Positions 53,802 through 63,329 of a DNA stretch of 64,000 nt are shown piece by piece. Source of the stretch: Pectobacterium aroidearum (GTDB lineage: Bacteria; Pseudomonadota; Gammaproteobacteria; Enterobacterales; Enterobacteriaceae); the NCBI RefSeq assembly GCF_041228105.1, contig NZ_CP166097.1:2604001-2668000 (forward strand), in the 5' to 3' direction. Within the stretch, counting starts at the first letter, position 1. Every line of letters begins with the position of its first letter. The notes under the pieces were generated by a model, which saw only the letters and a list, made by a program, of their open reading frames with translations, did not search any database and was not told where the DNA came from. The translations under genes were made by a program, and so were the position numbers.

Positions 53802-53909
53802 ATGATGAGCCTGCATTTGTACCAACACCGATTTAAATGTCATTTCCGCATAACATTGTCGCTCGCCCTGCTTTCTTGTACCCTTCCCTTGTTAACAGCC
53901 CAATTCTGA
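53802..53909 (+). CDS. Possible 35-residue signal-peptide-like protein
   Basis: MMSLHLYQHRF followed by a basic stretch and a hydrophobic LSLALLSCTLPLL segment, with GGATGGA upstream of the start. It may be a real small secreted or membrane peptide, or chance. It ends 33 bp before the VF530-family gene. No homologue is known to me. Confidence 0.25.
   Translation: MMSLHLYQHRFKCHFRITLSLALLSCTLPLLTAQF
53881..53888 (-). promoter_or_regulatory. KOPS-type octamer right of dif, leftward
   Basis: CCCTTCCC on the plus strand is GGGAAGGG on the minus strand, so it points left, back to dif, opposite to those on the other side. Confidence 0.6.
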
Positions 53910-53942
53910 ACACAACATCTGAAACTACCGGACTTCGACTAC

Positions 53943-54230
53943 ATGACCGCTCATACTTCTAAAGATCCTTTGCATGGCGTAACGCTTGAAATGCAAGTTA
54001 ATGCGCTGGTTGCGCGTTTTGGTTGGGTTCAACTGGGCAAGTTGGTCAACATCAATTGCTTTAAAAACGATCCGAGCGTCAAGTCCAGCTTAAAGTTCTT
54101 GCGTCGGACGCCCTGGGCTCGCGCTGAAGTTGAAGCGCTGTATCTTGATTCTCTGGATGGAAACTCTACCGTAAAACCAGATGATAGCGTCGTTGACCCC
54201 TGGGCCAATAGCCGCAGAAATAAGAGCTAA
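53943..54230 (+). CDS. VF530 family (DUF2132) DNA-binding-like protein
   Basis: A 95-residue protein of the VF530 (DUF2132) family, with the typical [53 protein letters not shown] segment. A family member has a solved structure with a DNA-binding-like fold, but its biological role is unknown. The basic C-terminus (NSRRNKS) fits nucleic-acid contact. Five nt separate it from digH, so the pair is co-transcribed. Confidence 0.9.
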   Translation: MTAHTSKDPLHGVTLEMQVNALVARFGWVQLGKLVNINCFKNDPSVKSSLKFLRRTPWARAEVEALYLDSLDGNSTVKPDDSVVDPWANSRRNKS

Positions 54231-54235
54231 TTAAC

Positions 54236-55531
54236 GTGAAAAAGCCAGTCGTACTGATTGCTGCTGCGCTTCTACTTATCAGTTGCGCGTCGAAACCACC
54301 GAGCTCGCTGGTTACCCCGCTTCCCCCTGTTCAACAACCGCTCCCGACGAAACCGCAGCAAAGTCAGGAACCGATGCGCGGGGTTTGGCTGGCAACGGTC
54401 TCCCGCCTCGATTGGCCGCCAGTGGCATCCGTCAATGCCAGTAGTCCCGCTCTCCGTATTACTCAGCAGCAGGAAGCGCTGAAAGGTAAGCTGGATAAGT
54501 TGAAAAGCCTCGGTATCAATACCGTCTTTTTCCAGGTTAAGCCTGATGGCACCGCGCTCTGGCCCTCTAAAATATTGCCCTGGTCAGATATGCTGACAGG
54601 CCATATTGGTGAAGATCCTGGCTACGATCCGCTCCAGTTCATGCTGGATGAATCGCACAAGCGCGGTATGAAAGTTCATGCCTGGTTTAATCCCTATCGC
54701 GTCTCCGTTAACACCAAAGCTGCAACCGTGACGGAATTAAATCGCACGCTGTCGCAGAATCCGGCCAGCGTATTTGTCTTGCATCGAGACTGGATCCGTA
54801 CAGCAGGCGATCGCTTTGTGCTCGACCCTGGTATCCCGGAAGCACGAAGCTGGATCACCAGTATCGTGGCCGAAGTCGTTGCCCGTTACGCTATTGACGG
54901 TGTGCAATTCGATGATTACTTCTATGCGGAATCATCCAGCTCCGTTCTTAACGATAGCGAGAGCTTTAAAAAGTATGGTCAAGGGTTTATCTCAAAAGCG
55001 GACTGGCGGCGGCACAATACTCAGCAGTTGATTGAGCAGGTTTCCCACACCATCAAGCAGTTGAAACCTGATGTTGAATTCGGCGTTAGCCCCGCTGGCG
55101 TATGGCGCAACCGATCACACGATACGGCGGGTTCCGACACGCGAGGGGCAGCCGCCTATGATGAAGCGTATGCCGATACCCGTCTGTGGGTACAGCAAGG
55201 GCTGCTGGATTACATTGCACCGCAGCTATACTGGCCGTTCGCGCGCGACGCGGCTCGCTACGATGTATTGGCAAAATGGTGGGCGGATGTGGTGAAGCCT
55301 ACGAACACACGCCTCTATATTGGCATTGCACTGTATAAAGTGGGTGAACCGTCAAAGAGTGAGCCAGACTGGACGATCAATGGCGGCGTGCCGGAACTGA
55401 AAAAGCAGCTCGATTTGAACGAGTCTATGCCAAATATTAACGGTACGATTCTGTTCAGAGAAAACTATCTCAATCAACCACAGACGCAGGAAGCCGTGAA
55501 TTACCTCAGGAACCGTTGGAATCCTATTTAA
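54236..55531 (+). CDS. digH: Glycosyl hydrolase lipoprotein DigH (YddW-like)
   Basis: DigH (YddW, GHL10/UPF0748 family) is an outer membrane lipoprotein that cleaves denuded peptidoglycan glycan strands at the division site. The protein, 431 residues, has a lipobox LLISC with cysteine 17 and a TIM-barrel hydrolase core: GVWLATVSRLDWPP, NTVFFQVKPDGTALWPS, VHAWFNPYRVS, and IDGVQFDDYFY with its acidic pair. It starts at a GTG (54236) just after the VF530-family gene. A weak terminator follows at 55679-55704. Confidence 0.93.
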   Translation: MKKPVVLIAAALLLISCASKPPSSLVTPLPPVQQPLPTKPQQSQEPMRGVWLATVSRLDWPPVASVNASSPALRITQQQEALKGKLDKLKSLGINTVFFQVKPDGTALWPSKILPWSDMLTGHIGEDPGYDPLQFMLDESHKRGMKVHAWFNPYRVSVNTKAATVTELNRTLSQNPASVFVLHRDWIRTAGDRFVLDPGIPEARSWITSIVAEVVARYAIDGVQFDDYFYAESSSSVLNDSESFKKYGQGFISKADWRRHNTQQLIEQVSHTIKQLKPDVEFGVSPAGVWRNRSHDTAGSDTRGAAAYDEAYADTRLWVQQGLLDYIAPQLYWPFARDAARYDVLAKWWADVVKPTNTRLYIGIALYKVGEPSKSEPDWTINGGVPELKKQLDLNESMPNINGTILFRENYLNQPQTQEAVNYLRNRWNPI

Positions 55532-55926
55532 CGAGTTGTGGAGGTTGCCAAAACCTCTGCACTTTCCTTTGATGCTGGCTCACGCCTGAAATCCCCTCTC
55601 CCAAACGTGTGGTTCCCCCCTGAACGCGCTAGCTAAACGTGCTGTTTTCCTCTGTTGTTGCCACGTTTTCGGTTCAGGAATCCTGCTGTTGGAGGATTTT
55701 TTTTGCTTATTTAATAAGCATGTAAGATACCCATGGCATCATAATTCGCAGTAATGCAATCAACCAATTGATTTTTATGTAAAAAAATAAAAGTTTCGAA
55801 ACGAAATAAATTATTGAGTCGGTGACTGAAAAAACCTATATTGGCCGCGTTTTTCTTATAGCAGTTACGTGTTTAATTCATTTATTCAACTGTGGTTGCC
55901 TGCGAGCACACGGTTGTAGGAGAGAT
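55532..55926. other. Intergenic/leader region before dat
   Basis: A 395-bp region with the weak digH terminator and a long AT-rich leader for dat. Two small palindromes, AATCAACCAATTGATT (55758-55773) and GTTTCGAAAC (55793-55802), are possible regulator sites but match no consensus I know. Confidence 0.45.
55679..55704 (+). terminator. Weak terminator after digH
   Basis: Stem AATCCT / AGGATT with an 8-nt loop followed by a long T run. Confidence 0.6.
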
Positions 55927-57312
55927 ATGATGACGGATAAAGTCCGTATTGACAGTTTAGGTGCGAATTCATTAACCGGAAACAATGAAACCTATTTGGC
56001 AAGACAAGCTGAATTTGAATCGAACGTGAGGAGTTATCCACGCAAATTGCCTCTGGCAATTGCGAAAGCTGAAGGCGTGTGGATCACTGATGTTGAGAAT
56101 AATCAATATCTTGATTGTCTGGCGGGTGCGGGTACGCTCGCGCTGGGACACAACCATCCTGACGTGCTGCAAAGCATCCAAAGTGTCATTACTAGCGGCT
56201 TGCCGTTACATACACTTGATCTGACAACGCCGTTGAAAGATCAGTTCTCCGAATACCTGCTTTCCTTATTGCCTGGCCAAGGCAAAGAGTACTGCCTCCA
56301 GTTTACGGGCCCGTCTGGCGCCGATGCGGTTGAAGCCGCGCTGAAACTGGCAAAAAAATACACTGGCCGTTCTGGTGTGATCAGCTTCTCCGGCGGCTAT
56401 CACGGCATGACGCATGGCGCGCTGTCCGTAACCGGTAACCTGTCTCCGAAAGAAGCCGTCGACGGCATGATGCCTGAAGTCCAGTTTATGCCTTACCCGC
56501 ATCAATACCGCTGCCCGCTGGGCATTGGCGGTGAAGCTGGCGTTAAAGCATTAACCTACTATTTCGAAAACCTGATCAACGACGTTGAGAGTGGCGTACG
56601 CAAACCGGCGGCTGTCATTCTGGAAGCCGTTCAGGGTGAAGGCGGCGTTAACCCGGCACCTGCCGAGTGGTTACAGCGTATCCGTAAAGTGACGCAGGAA
56701 CACGGTATTCTGCTGATCATCGACGAAGTTCAGGCGGGCTTTGCTCGTACCGGTAAATTCTTCGCCTTTGAACACGCCGGCATTGAGCCAGATATCATCG
56801 TGATGTCCAAAGCCGTTGGTGGCGGTTTGCCATTAGCCGTACTGGGTATCAAGAAGCAGTTCGATGCCTGGGCACCGGGTCACCACACGGGGACCTTCCG
56901 TGGTAACCAACTGGCGATGGCAACCGGCCTGACGACGCTGAAGCACCTGAAAGATAATCAGGTGGCAAACAAAGTCGCCGAGCAAGGTGAATGGCTGAAA
57001 GCCAAACTGGCTGAGCTGCAAAAACGTTATCCGGTGATCGGTCATATTCGCGGTCTGGGATTAATGATCGGGATTGAGATTGTTAAACCTGGCGAAGCGC
57101 AGGATCACATGGGTTGCTACCCGGCTGACGGCGAACTATCTGCCCTGTTGCAGAAAAAATGCTTTGAATCAGGCCTGATTCTGGAGCGCGGTGGCCGTAA
57201 CGGCTGCGTTCTGCGTCTGCTGCCTTCCCTGCTGATCAGCAATGCTGAATTGGAAATCTTCCTGGATAAATTTGAAAACGCCCTGCTGTCTGCTGGCGTG
57301 AAGCCAGTCTGA
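55927..57312 (+). CDS. dat: Diaminobutyrate--2-oxoglutarate aminotransferase
   Basis: Dat is a PLP-dependent class III aminotransferase that makes 2,4-diaminobutyrate from aspartate semialdehyde with glutamate as amino donor. The 461 residues contain [19 protein letters not shown], the PLP-binding region [51 protein letters not shown], and the active-site lysine in [11 protein letters not shown]. The ATG (MMTDKV) has AGGAG 4-7 nt upstream; a longer frame start at 55822 is rejected. It is followed by ddc, the next enzyme, so the pair makes 1,3-diaminopropane. Confidence 0.95.
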   Translation: MMTDKVRIDSLGANSLTGNNETYLARQAEFESNVRSYPRKLPLAIAKAEGVWITDVENNQYLDCLAGAGTLALGHNHPDVLQSIQSVITSGLPLHTLDLTTPLKDQFSEYLLSLLPGQGKEYCLQFTGPSGADAVEAALKLAKKYTGRSGVISFSGGYHGMTHGALSVTGNLSPKEAVDGMMPEVQFMPYPHQYRCPLGIGGEAGVKALTYYFENLINDVESGVRKPAAVILEAVQGEGGVNPAPAEWLQRIRKVTQEHGILLIIDEVQAGFARTGKFFAFEHAGIEPDIIVMSKAVGGGLPLAVLGIKKQFDAWAPGHHTGTFRGNQLAMATGLTTLKHLKDNQVANKVAEQGEWLKAKLAELQKRYPVIGHIRGLGLMIGIEIVKPGEAQDHMGCYPADGELSALLQKKCFESGLILERGGRNGCVLRLLPSLLISNAELEIFLDKFENALLSAGVKPV

Positions 57313-57321
57313 GTGGAGCGA

Positions 57322-58818
57322 ATGACCACGATGTCCCAATTAGTAGAAACAGCAGTTAACCCGATTTTGGCCTCTTCTGCGCAGAGTATCGAAGCCTATC
57401 AGGAAGCGATTACGCAGAGTAGCCAAGCCGTTATGCAGTGGCTGCAACAGCCTGAGATGTATCAGGGAAAAACCGTTGCTGAACTGCGTGAACGCATCAC
57501 GCTGGATTTTAATCCTCAGGGCCTGGGCAACCAGGCCGCTATTGAGCGTGCAATTGAGTACTTTTTGAAAGACAGCCTGTCGGTGCATCACCCACAGTGC
57601 GTCGCTCATCTGCACTGCCCGAGTCTGGTGGTCAGCCAGGCGGCTGAAGTCTTGATTAATGCCACGAACCAGAGCATGGACTCTTGGGATCAAAGCCCGT
57701 CAGCGACCATCATTGAGATGAAGCTGATTGAATGGCTGCGTACTCAGGTTGGCTATCAATCTGGCGACGCTGGCGTATTCACTAGCGGCGGCACCCAGAG
57801 TAACCTGATGGGGCTGATGCTGGCGCGTGATGCTTTCTTTGCCCGTCAGGGACATTCAATCCAGCAAGATGGATTAGTTGGTAACCTGAAGAAAATTAAA
57901 GTGTTCTGTTCTGAAAATGCCCATTTCTCGGTGCAAAAGAACATGGCTTTACTGGGGCTGGGTTATCAATGCGTGACGCTGGTGAAAACCGATCGCTTCG
58001 CGCGGATGGATCTGAACGATTTAGCAGAGAAAGTGGCGCAGGCCAAGGCTAACGGCGAGCAGATTCTGGCGATTGTCGCAACGGCAGGAACCACGGATGC
58101 GGGGGCGATCGATCCTCTGCGGGCGATTGCGACACTGGCTGCGGAACATCAGATTTGGGTTCACGTCGATGCAGCCTGGGGCGGCGCACTGCTGCTGTCC
58201 GAGAAGTATCGCGATTATCTGGATGGCATTGAACTGGTGGATTCCATTACGTTGGATTTCCACAAGCAGTTCTTCCAAACCATCAGCTGTGGCGCATTCT
58301 TGCTGAAAGAAGCTCGCCATTATGAGCTGATGCGCTATCAGGCGGCTTATCTGAACTCTGAGTTTGATGAAGCACAGGGCGTTCCTAACCTGGTGTCGAA
58401 ATCACTACAGACGACGCGTCGTTTTGATGCGCTGAAACTGTGGATGGGTCTGGAAGCGTTAGGCCAACAGCAGTACGCCGCGATCATCGATCATGGCGTC
58501 ACGCTGGCGCAGCAGGTTGCACAGTATGTCGCTGAACACGCTTCGCTGGAGTTGGTGATGCAGCCACAGCTGGCGAGCGTATTGTTCCGTTTCCGTCCGC
58601 AACAGCTGGCGACAGCGAATGATGCGACTATCGCATTGCTTAACCAGCGCATTGGCGATGCTCTGTTGGAATCGGGCCGCGCCAACGTAGGGGTAACCGA
58701 GTTTAATGGCGTTACTTGTCTGAAGCTGACGTTACTGAACCCAACCGTTAGTCTGGACGATGTTAAAGTTCTGCTGGCGCTGGTTGAAAGCACCGCACAG
58801 CCGCTGTTGACTGCGTAA
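57322..58818 (+). CDS. ddc: L-2,4-diaminobutyrate decarboxylase
   Basis: Ddc is a PLP-dependent group II decarboxylase that turns 2,4-diaminobutyrate into 1,3-diaminopropane, a polyamine. It has HCPSLVVSQAAEVLINATNQSMDSWDQSP, the TSGGTQSNLMGLMLAR phosphate-binding region, HVDAAWGGALLLS and the PLP lysine in TLDFHKQFFQ. GGAG lies 4 nt before the ATG at 57322, 9 nt after the dat stop; GTG at 57313 is a less likely start. The pair is a single operon ending in a strong terminator. Confidence 0.95.
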   Translation: MTTMSQLVETAVNPILASSAQSIEAYQEAITQSSQAVMQWLQQPEMYQGKTVAELRERITLDFNPQGLGNQAAIERAIEYFLKDSLSVHHPQCVAHLHCPSLVVSQAAEVLINATNQSMDSWDQSPSATIIEMKLIEWLRTQVGYQSGDAGVFTSGGTQSNLMGLMLARDAFFARQGHSIQQDGLVGNLKKIKVFCSENAHFSVQKNMALLGLGYQCVTLVKTDRFARMDLNDLAEKVAQAKANGEQILAIVATAGTTDAGAIDPLRAIATLAAEHQIWVHVDAAWGGALLLSEKYRDYLDGIELVDSITLDFHKQFFQTISCGAFLLKEARHYELMRYQAAYLNSEFDEAQGVPNLVSKSLQTTRRFDALKLWMGLEALGQQQYAAIIDHGVTLAQQVAQYVAEHASLELVMQPQLASVLFRFRPQQLATANDATIALLNQRIGDALLESGRANVGVTEFNGVTCLKLTLLNPTVSLDDVKVLLALVESTAQPLLTA

Positions 58819-58841
58819 TCCCCCTGCTTCACCGCATCGTG

Positions 58842-58876
58842 AAAAGCCGATAACAATAACAGGTTATCGGCTTTTT
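58842..58876 (+). terminator. Rho-independent terminator after ddc
   Basis: Stem AAAAGCCGATAAC / GTTATCGGCTTTT with an AATAACAG loop and a T tract, 24 bp after the ddc stop. Confidence 0.92.
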
Positions 58877-59116
58877 TATGATGAGCTTCCTGCTCGCCCC
58901 CCTACAGGCCGTTGCTGCACAACGTTGAAAAACGCTCCTGATGTTTTTATTGCCCACCGTCAAGCGGGGATGCGTGATGACACGATGTTTCTCATCAGAG
59001 TAGTTGAACCCATACCGTCTCATACTTCATCATATTGGGTTTTCTGGCCGTATTATTTCGCAAGCGCCTGATGCCGTGGCTACGGAATAAATAGAAATTC
59101 TGGGATAGATGAAGAC

Positions 59117-60028
59117 ATGACATCACAAAAAGCAACGCTAATCGGGTTAATCGCGGTCGTGCTTTGGAGCACTATCGTCGGGCTAATTCGGAGTGTGAGT
59201 GAAGGATTCGGCGCGGTTGGCGGTGCGGCGATGGTCTATACGTTAAGCTCGGTGATGTTATTCATTACGGTGGGCTTTCCTAAAATTAACACCTTTCCGA
59301 GGTCTTATCTCATCATCGGCAGCGTTCTGTTTGTCTGCTACGAACTGTGTCTCTCCTTATCTCTTGGCTATGCCAACAACAGCACTCAGGCAATAGAAGT
59401 CGGCATGGTTAACTACCTCTGGCCCAGCCTGACAATCTTGTTATCCGTATTGGTCAATCGGCAAAAAACCAGCCTGGTGATTATCCCCGGTATATTACTG
59501 GCTATCACGGGGATTGGCTGGGTATTAGGCGGTGATGAAGGATTATCCTTAAGCAGCATTATTGCTAACCTGTATAGCAATCCATTAAGTTATGGGCTGG
59601 CTTTTGGCGGCGCGATTATCTGGGCGATTTACTGCGCGGTGACCAAGAAAATCGCTAATGGCGCGAACGGTATTACCCTCTTCTTTATGCTAACGGCGTT
59701 AACGCTGTGGGTTAACTATCTGCTTGCCCCTCAACCTGCGTTTATTATCAGCACGCCCGTTATCATCAGCCTGTTTCTTGCCGCCGGCGCCATGGCTTTT
59801 GGTTACGCCGCGTGGAACGTGGGTATTCTTCACGGCAACGTCACCGTTCTGGCGACCGCGTCTTATTTCATTCCCGTCATTTCCGCAGCGCTTGCGGCAT
59901 TTATTCTTAACTCGACGTTAACCGTTGCCTTTTGGCAAGGCGCGGCGATGGTTAGTCTGGGATCGCTACTGTGTTGGTGGTCAACCCGCTCCGCTACATT
60001 AAAAAAAGTCTCGGAGCAGGCAAACTAA
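59117..60028 (+). CDS. yddG: Aromatic amino acid exporter YddG
   Basis: A 303-residue inner membrane protein of the drug/metabolite transporter (EamA) family. It closely follows E. coli YddG, which exports phenylalanine, tyrosine, tryptophan and some toxic compounds: MTSQKATLIGLIAVVLWSTIV..., the EVGMVNYLWPSLTIL segment and AWNVGILHGNVTVLA are shared. About ten hydrophobic helices are present. It stands alone with its own promoter region; the ORF start is preceded by GGGATAGATGAAG, a weak ribosome-binding site. Confidence 0.94.
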   Translation: MTSQKATLIGLIAVVLWSTIVGLIRSVSEGFGAVGGAAMVYTLSSVMLFITVGFPKINTFPRSYLIIGSVLFVCYELCLSLSLGYANNSTQAIEVGMVNYLWPSLTILLSVLVNRQKTSLVIIPGILLAITGIGWVLGGDEGLSLSSIIANLYSNPLSYGLAFGGAIIWAIYCAVTKKIANGANGITLFFMLTALTLWVNYLLAPQPAFIISTPVIISLFLAAGAMAFGYAAWNVGILHGNVTVLATASYFIPVISAALAAFILNSTLTVAFWQGAAMVSLGSLLCWWSTRSATLKKVSEQAN

Positions 60029-60049
60029 CATGTCAGGATGCGAGGCGAA

Positions 60050-60280
60050 TTAATATGAGTATCCCGGTTTTTTCGCCAACGTATCCAAATGCGGTTTGAT
60101 GATCGGATCGTAAACCTCATCCTTCCAGCGATCGGGCTGAATTTCGTTGAACGCGACAGAAAGCGAATCGTCAGAAGAACCGAAGTGCTTCTTCAGAACC
60201 GCAGCAAGATCTTCAGCAATGACTTTCTTCTCTTCTTCAGACAGGTTTCTTGGGAAGTGTTTGACATCAATATGTGGCAT
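60050..60280 (-). CDS. pptA: Tautomerase PptA
   Basis: A 76-residue 4-oxalocrotonate-tautomerase family protein close to E. coli PptA (YdcE), a small oligomeric keto-enol isomerase acting in the cytoplasm. The catalytic proline is residue 2 (MPHIDVK, exposed after Met removal), and the ends IQPDRWKDEV and LAKKPGYSY agree with the family. Its natural substrate is unknown. It is convergent with yddG. Confidence 0.93.
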   Translation of the reverse strand: MPHIDVKHFPRNLSEEEKKVIAEDLAAVLKKHFGSSDDSLSVAFNEIQPDRWKDEVYDPIIKPHLDTLAKKPGYSY

Positions 60281-60505
60281 AGGTAGTCCTTTTCAGTGAT
60301 GCAACAGCACGTTGATAAGCTAGTCATTGTGTATGAAGACGGCACCGCGCACAAATAACATCATGTTCTCAGATATTACCTCCAACGCGTACGACATTCG
60401 CCAAACCACCGGCTAAATGCCGTATAGGCAGCATTGCGCCCTATTGTTACCGTAGCCCGTAGAATGACGCCCCCTCACGGGTAACATCAATAGGGAGAAT
60501 CCAAC

Positions 60506-61396
60506 ATGCGGTGTTTGAACTATCTTTGGGCTGCTTTTCTCGCCATATCTTTTACTACATCCCTTTCTCTGTCCGCTGCAACTCAAACGCTGACGCCATC
60601 CGAAATTGAAGCATTCAATGCGCAGATTACTAACGCGCAGCGTATTGATGCAACTCTCGCCATCAAAGGACAGTGCTACACCGACAAGGAAGCAGAATTT
60701 CAGACTAATAGTAATGGATTACAGGAAACGGCGGGTGAACTGCACGCCCAGAAACAGAAATTAGCTACCGAGTTAGAGCGTGCAGCATTTGCCGCTAAGG
60801 AGTTTTCCAACCGTTTCGAAATGGCATCGAGGGAACGGCATGATCTGGAAAACAAGATGCAGGAAATCAAGCATCAAATTAATGCCAGAGAGGCTGCACT
60901 TAACAATTGCAAACGTCAGTTTGGTTTTTTGGATTTCATGTGTGATTTTGCCGGAGAAATTACGGGCCTGAACGGGGATTTGCGCCGGCTGGACGGCGCA
61001 AGGAGAGAAATCGACATTCGGGCCTCTGCAGCCAAAGAACGGTACGAGGCAGCACGCAATGAAAATAATCAGGCTGAAGCACGATTACATGAAAACCAGA
61101 CGAAGTCTGAGCAAAACAGCGCTGATATTGCGGCAGTCGAAAACAAGATCGGCATGCTCAAAGTCTCATTAGCCGAGATCAGAAAACTCAAACAGGATAA
61201 CGCCACCCTACTCGCCAGGTTTACCGACTCTATTGCGGAACTTAACGGTCTCGACCCGGCCTCAGACCGGCGGTTTATTGTGAATCGCCTGCACCAAGAA
61301 TCTGAATCGTTGAATGTTTTACTGCTTAAGTCTCAAGAATTGCTCGACATAAACGGCCTGCAACTTCCGGATGGCGAGCGTATCTGCACAAACTAA
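60506..61396 (+). CDS. Secreted coiled-coil protein, unrecognised
   Basis: A 296-residue exported protein. The signal peptide MRCLNYLWAAFLAISFTTSL ends near SAA. The mature protein is almost wholly helical: long heptad-rich coiled coils (QKQKLATELERAAFAAKEF; RYEAARNENNQAEARLHEN) with a cysteine pair in CKRQFGFLDFMC. I recognise no family. Its stop is 28 nt before the next gene, with which it forms an apparent operon. By layout it could be a partner, chaperone or pore component for the next protein, but this is inference. Confidence 0.72.
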   Translation: MRCLNYLWAAFLAISFTTSLSLSAATQTLTPSEIEAFNAQITNAQRIDATLAIKGQCYTDKEAEFQTNSNGLQETAGELHAQKQKLATELERAAFAAKEFSNRFEMASRERHDLENKMQEIKHQINAREAALNNCKRQFGFLDFMCDFAGEITGLNGDLRRLDGARREIDIRASAAKERYEAARNENNQAEARLHENQTKSEQNSADIAAVENKIGMLKVSLAEIRKLKQDNATLLARFTDSIAELNGLDPASDRRFIVNRLHQESESLNVLLLKSQELLDINGLQLPDGERICTN

Positions 61397-61424
61397 CCTT
61401 TTTGCTGAATCTGAGGAGAGAAAC

Positions 61425-63263
61425 ATGGCTGCTGAAAATAAAATCATCAGTATCGAGTTCGATGTCAATAAACGTATTGATGCCCAAGTCGAGGAAATTC
61501 TGGACAGTAATAATGTGGCGTTGCCTGATGTTAACCACCCTCTGGTTGAGGATTACATCAGGAGGATTGAGGGCACCTATGACGTTTCCCGATCCAAAGA
61601 AGACACCGATAACGCTATCGATTTGCTTTATATCGCCTACAACACAACGCCCCAGGAAGAAGGAAAGATCAGGGTTGAGATTGATAAGTTGATGAGTCGC
61701 CTGATTGCGGCTCAGCAGGAAAGCGAACAGAAAATGCGCGACGCGTCGACGGATGCTGAACGGATTCTCAAATTATTACGCTCCCTGTTCGGTGACTGGG
61801 TGGAGGCCCGTGACAGCAATGATCCTCAGGACCTGCAAGATTTCATTGGCGAGGATTTAGTGGATCTGGCCAAAGAAATCAAGAAACGGGCTGAGCGGGT
61901 CAGTGCCGATTTGACAAAGATCGCGAATACCTACGATAGCATTATTGACGATACCACCAAGACGACACAGCAGGGAGAGCTGGCGCTATCTGCGCGTTTG
62001 AAAAATAAGGAAAAGATAGAAAAAGAAATTGCTGAGAACAACGCACAACGCGAAAAACTGGACAGCCTGGTACAAGACCTGCAAAACGATATCGCCAAGT
62101 ATGAAAAAATGGCGAACGAATATAAATCGCAAGCAGAAACGGCCGAGGACCGCGCTTTTATCATGTCTATCGTGAGCGTCGGCGCACAGATGATTTCATC
62201 CATGGTTCCGGCAATTACCGCTGGCATCACAGGGGTCGCCACGGGAGGCGCATCGCTGGTTGCCGCCTCAGTCAACTCTACGGCACGGCAGTTGATCAAT
62301 GCGGAAACTGCGACAGAAGATAACGACACAACAGCGAAGGCAATAGAAACTAAGGGAAAAATTGCTGACAAACGTACAGAAAAAACGACCGCTGAGCGTG
62401 AAAAAGCTGAGCTGGAGAAGAAGAATCAGGAGCTGACGGCCGAAAAGGAAAAAATTGAAGAGGACGCACAGATCGATGCAGACGCGAAAGCGGTACAGCT
62501 GGAATCTCTCGATAATAGAATCAAAGACAACAGTGCAGAAATCAAAGAAAAGGTCAGCAAGATTTCGGCGGCAGAAACCGCGCTGAAAGCCTTAAATGCC
62601 GCGCTGGAATCCCTTGGCGATAACATGGGGAAAATGGCAGAGAAACAAGAAAAACAGGCGACGGGTCTCCGCGACATGCAGATGAAAATGCTGGAAAAGG
62701 TCGAGGCTTATGAAAAAGAGAAACGTACCCAAGCGGCAGAGCTGGTAAAAATCAACGCCTTGCTAAAGGGACAACGAACCGAAGAAGAAACCATTCAACT
62801 GGCGATCCAGTCTCTGGGACTGAGCCTCAAAGCGCTGAAGCGGATGCGTGAAATTATTGTCGAAATCTCTTTTTTCTTCAAAACGTTTGCGAATTTCATG
62901 CAGAGCGTCGTAGACAGTTCGACCGAGCAGTCAGATCTGCTCCAGAAAGCGCTCGATCGGAATCAACCGACGAAAAGTTTCACTAAGCGCATCAAACGGA
63001 ACACAAATGATTTCTTCATCACTCAAACGGCTGAATGGCAGGCCGTTGGCATCGTGTCAGCCAAGTTTGTGGATAACTTTAAAGACGGTTGGAGCAAGCT
63101 GAATAAATTGAGCGGCACATACCTGACGGGTGATGAGCTTAAATCCTATCTCAGTACCTCGGCAAGCAAGATCGAGGACATCGCCTTTAAACGTAAGCAG
63201 GCCGCATCGGCCAAGCTGGAAGAACTAAACCGGTATCGCGATCGCATACAGTCGAAAGCGTAA
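61425..63263 (+). CDS. Large coiled-coil protein with central hydrophobic hairpin
   Basis: A 612-residue protein without a signal peptide. An N-terminal helical region is followed by long coiled coils (about 150-245). Then comes a Gly/Ala-rich hydrophobic stretch, FIMSIVSVGAQMISSMVPAI and onward (about residues 245-292), which can form a membrane hairpin. A second, very charged coiled-coil block (about 305-460) and a helical C-terminus follow. Helical bundle, hydrophobic hairpin, helical bundle is the layout of alpha-pore-forming toxins, but I see no real sequence match. GAGGAG precedes the ATG; the longer frame start at 61371 would overlap the previous gene. Confidence 0.75.
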   Translation: MAAENKIISIEFDVNKRIDAQVEEILDSNNVALPDVNHPLVEDYIRRIEGTYDVSRSKEDTDNAIDLLYIAYNTTPQEEGKIRVEIDKLMSRLIAAQQESEQKMRDASTDAERILKLLRSLFGDWVEARDSNDPQDLQDFIGEDLVDLAKEIKKRAERVSADLTKIANTYDSIIDDTTKTTQQGELALSARLKNKEKIEKEIAENNAQREKLDSLVQDLQNDIAKYEKMANEYKSQAETAEDRAFIMSIVSVGAQMISSMVPAITAGITGVATGGASLVAASVNSTARQLINAETATEDNDTTAKAIETKGKIADKRTEKTTAEREKAELEKKNQELTAEKEKIEEDAQIDADAKAVQLESLDNRIKDNSAEIKEKVSKISAAETALKALNAALESLGDNMGKMAEKQEKQATGLRDMQMKMLEKVEAYEKEKRTQAAELVKINALLKGQRTEEETIQLAIQSLGLSLKALKRMREIIVEISFFFKTFANFMQSVVDSSTEQSDLLQKALDRNQPTKSFTKRIKRNTNDFFITQTAEWQAVGIVSAKFVDNFKDGWSKLNKLSGTYLTGDELKSYLSTSASKIEDIAFKRKQAASAKLEELNRYRDRIQSKA

Positions 63264-63329
63264 ATCAACCGAGTGGATAGATAACGGTACGTCCACACGG
63301 TATCTATATCAATATGAAGGAGTTCATCA

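Larger units (their letters stand above)
53638..53942. other. Intergenic region with hairpin and a KOPS-type site
   Basis: A 305-bp region holding the hairpin at 53660-53689, a possible small leader-like frame (53802-53909) and a leftward KOPS-type octamer at 53881-53888. Confidence 0.5.
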
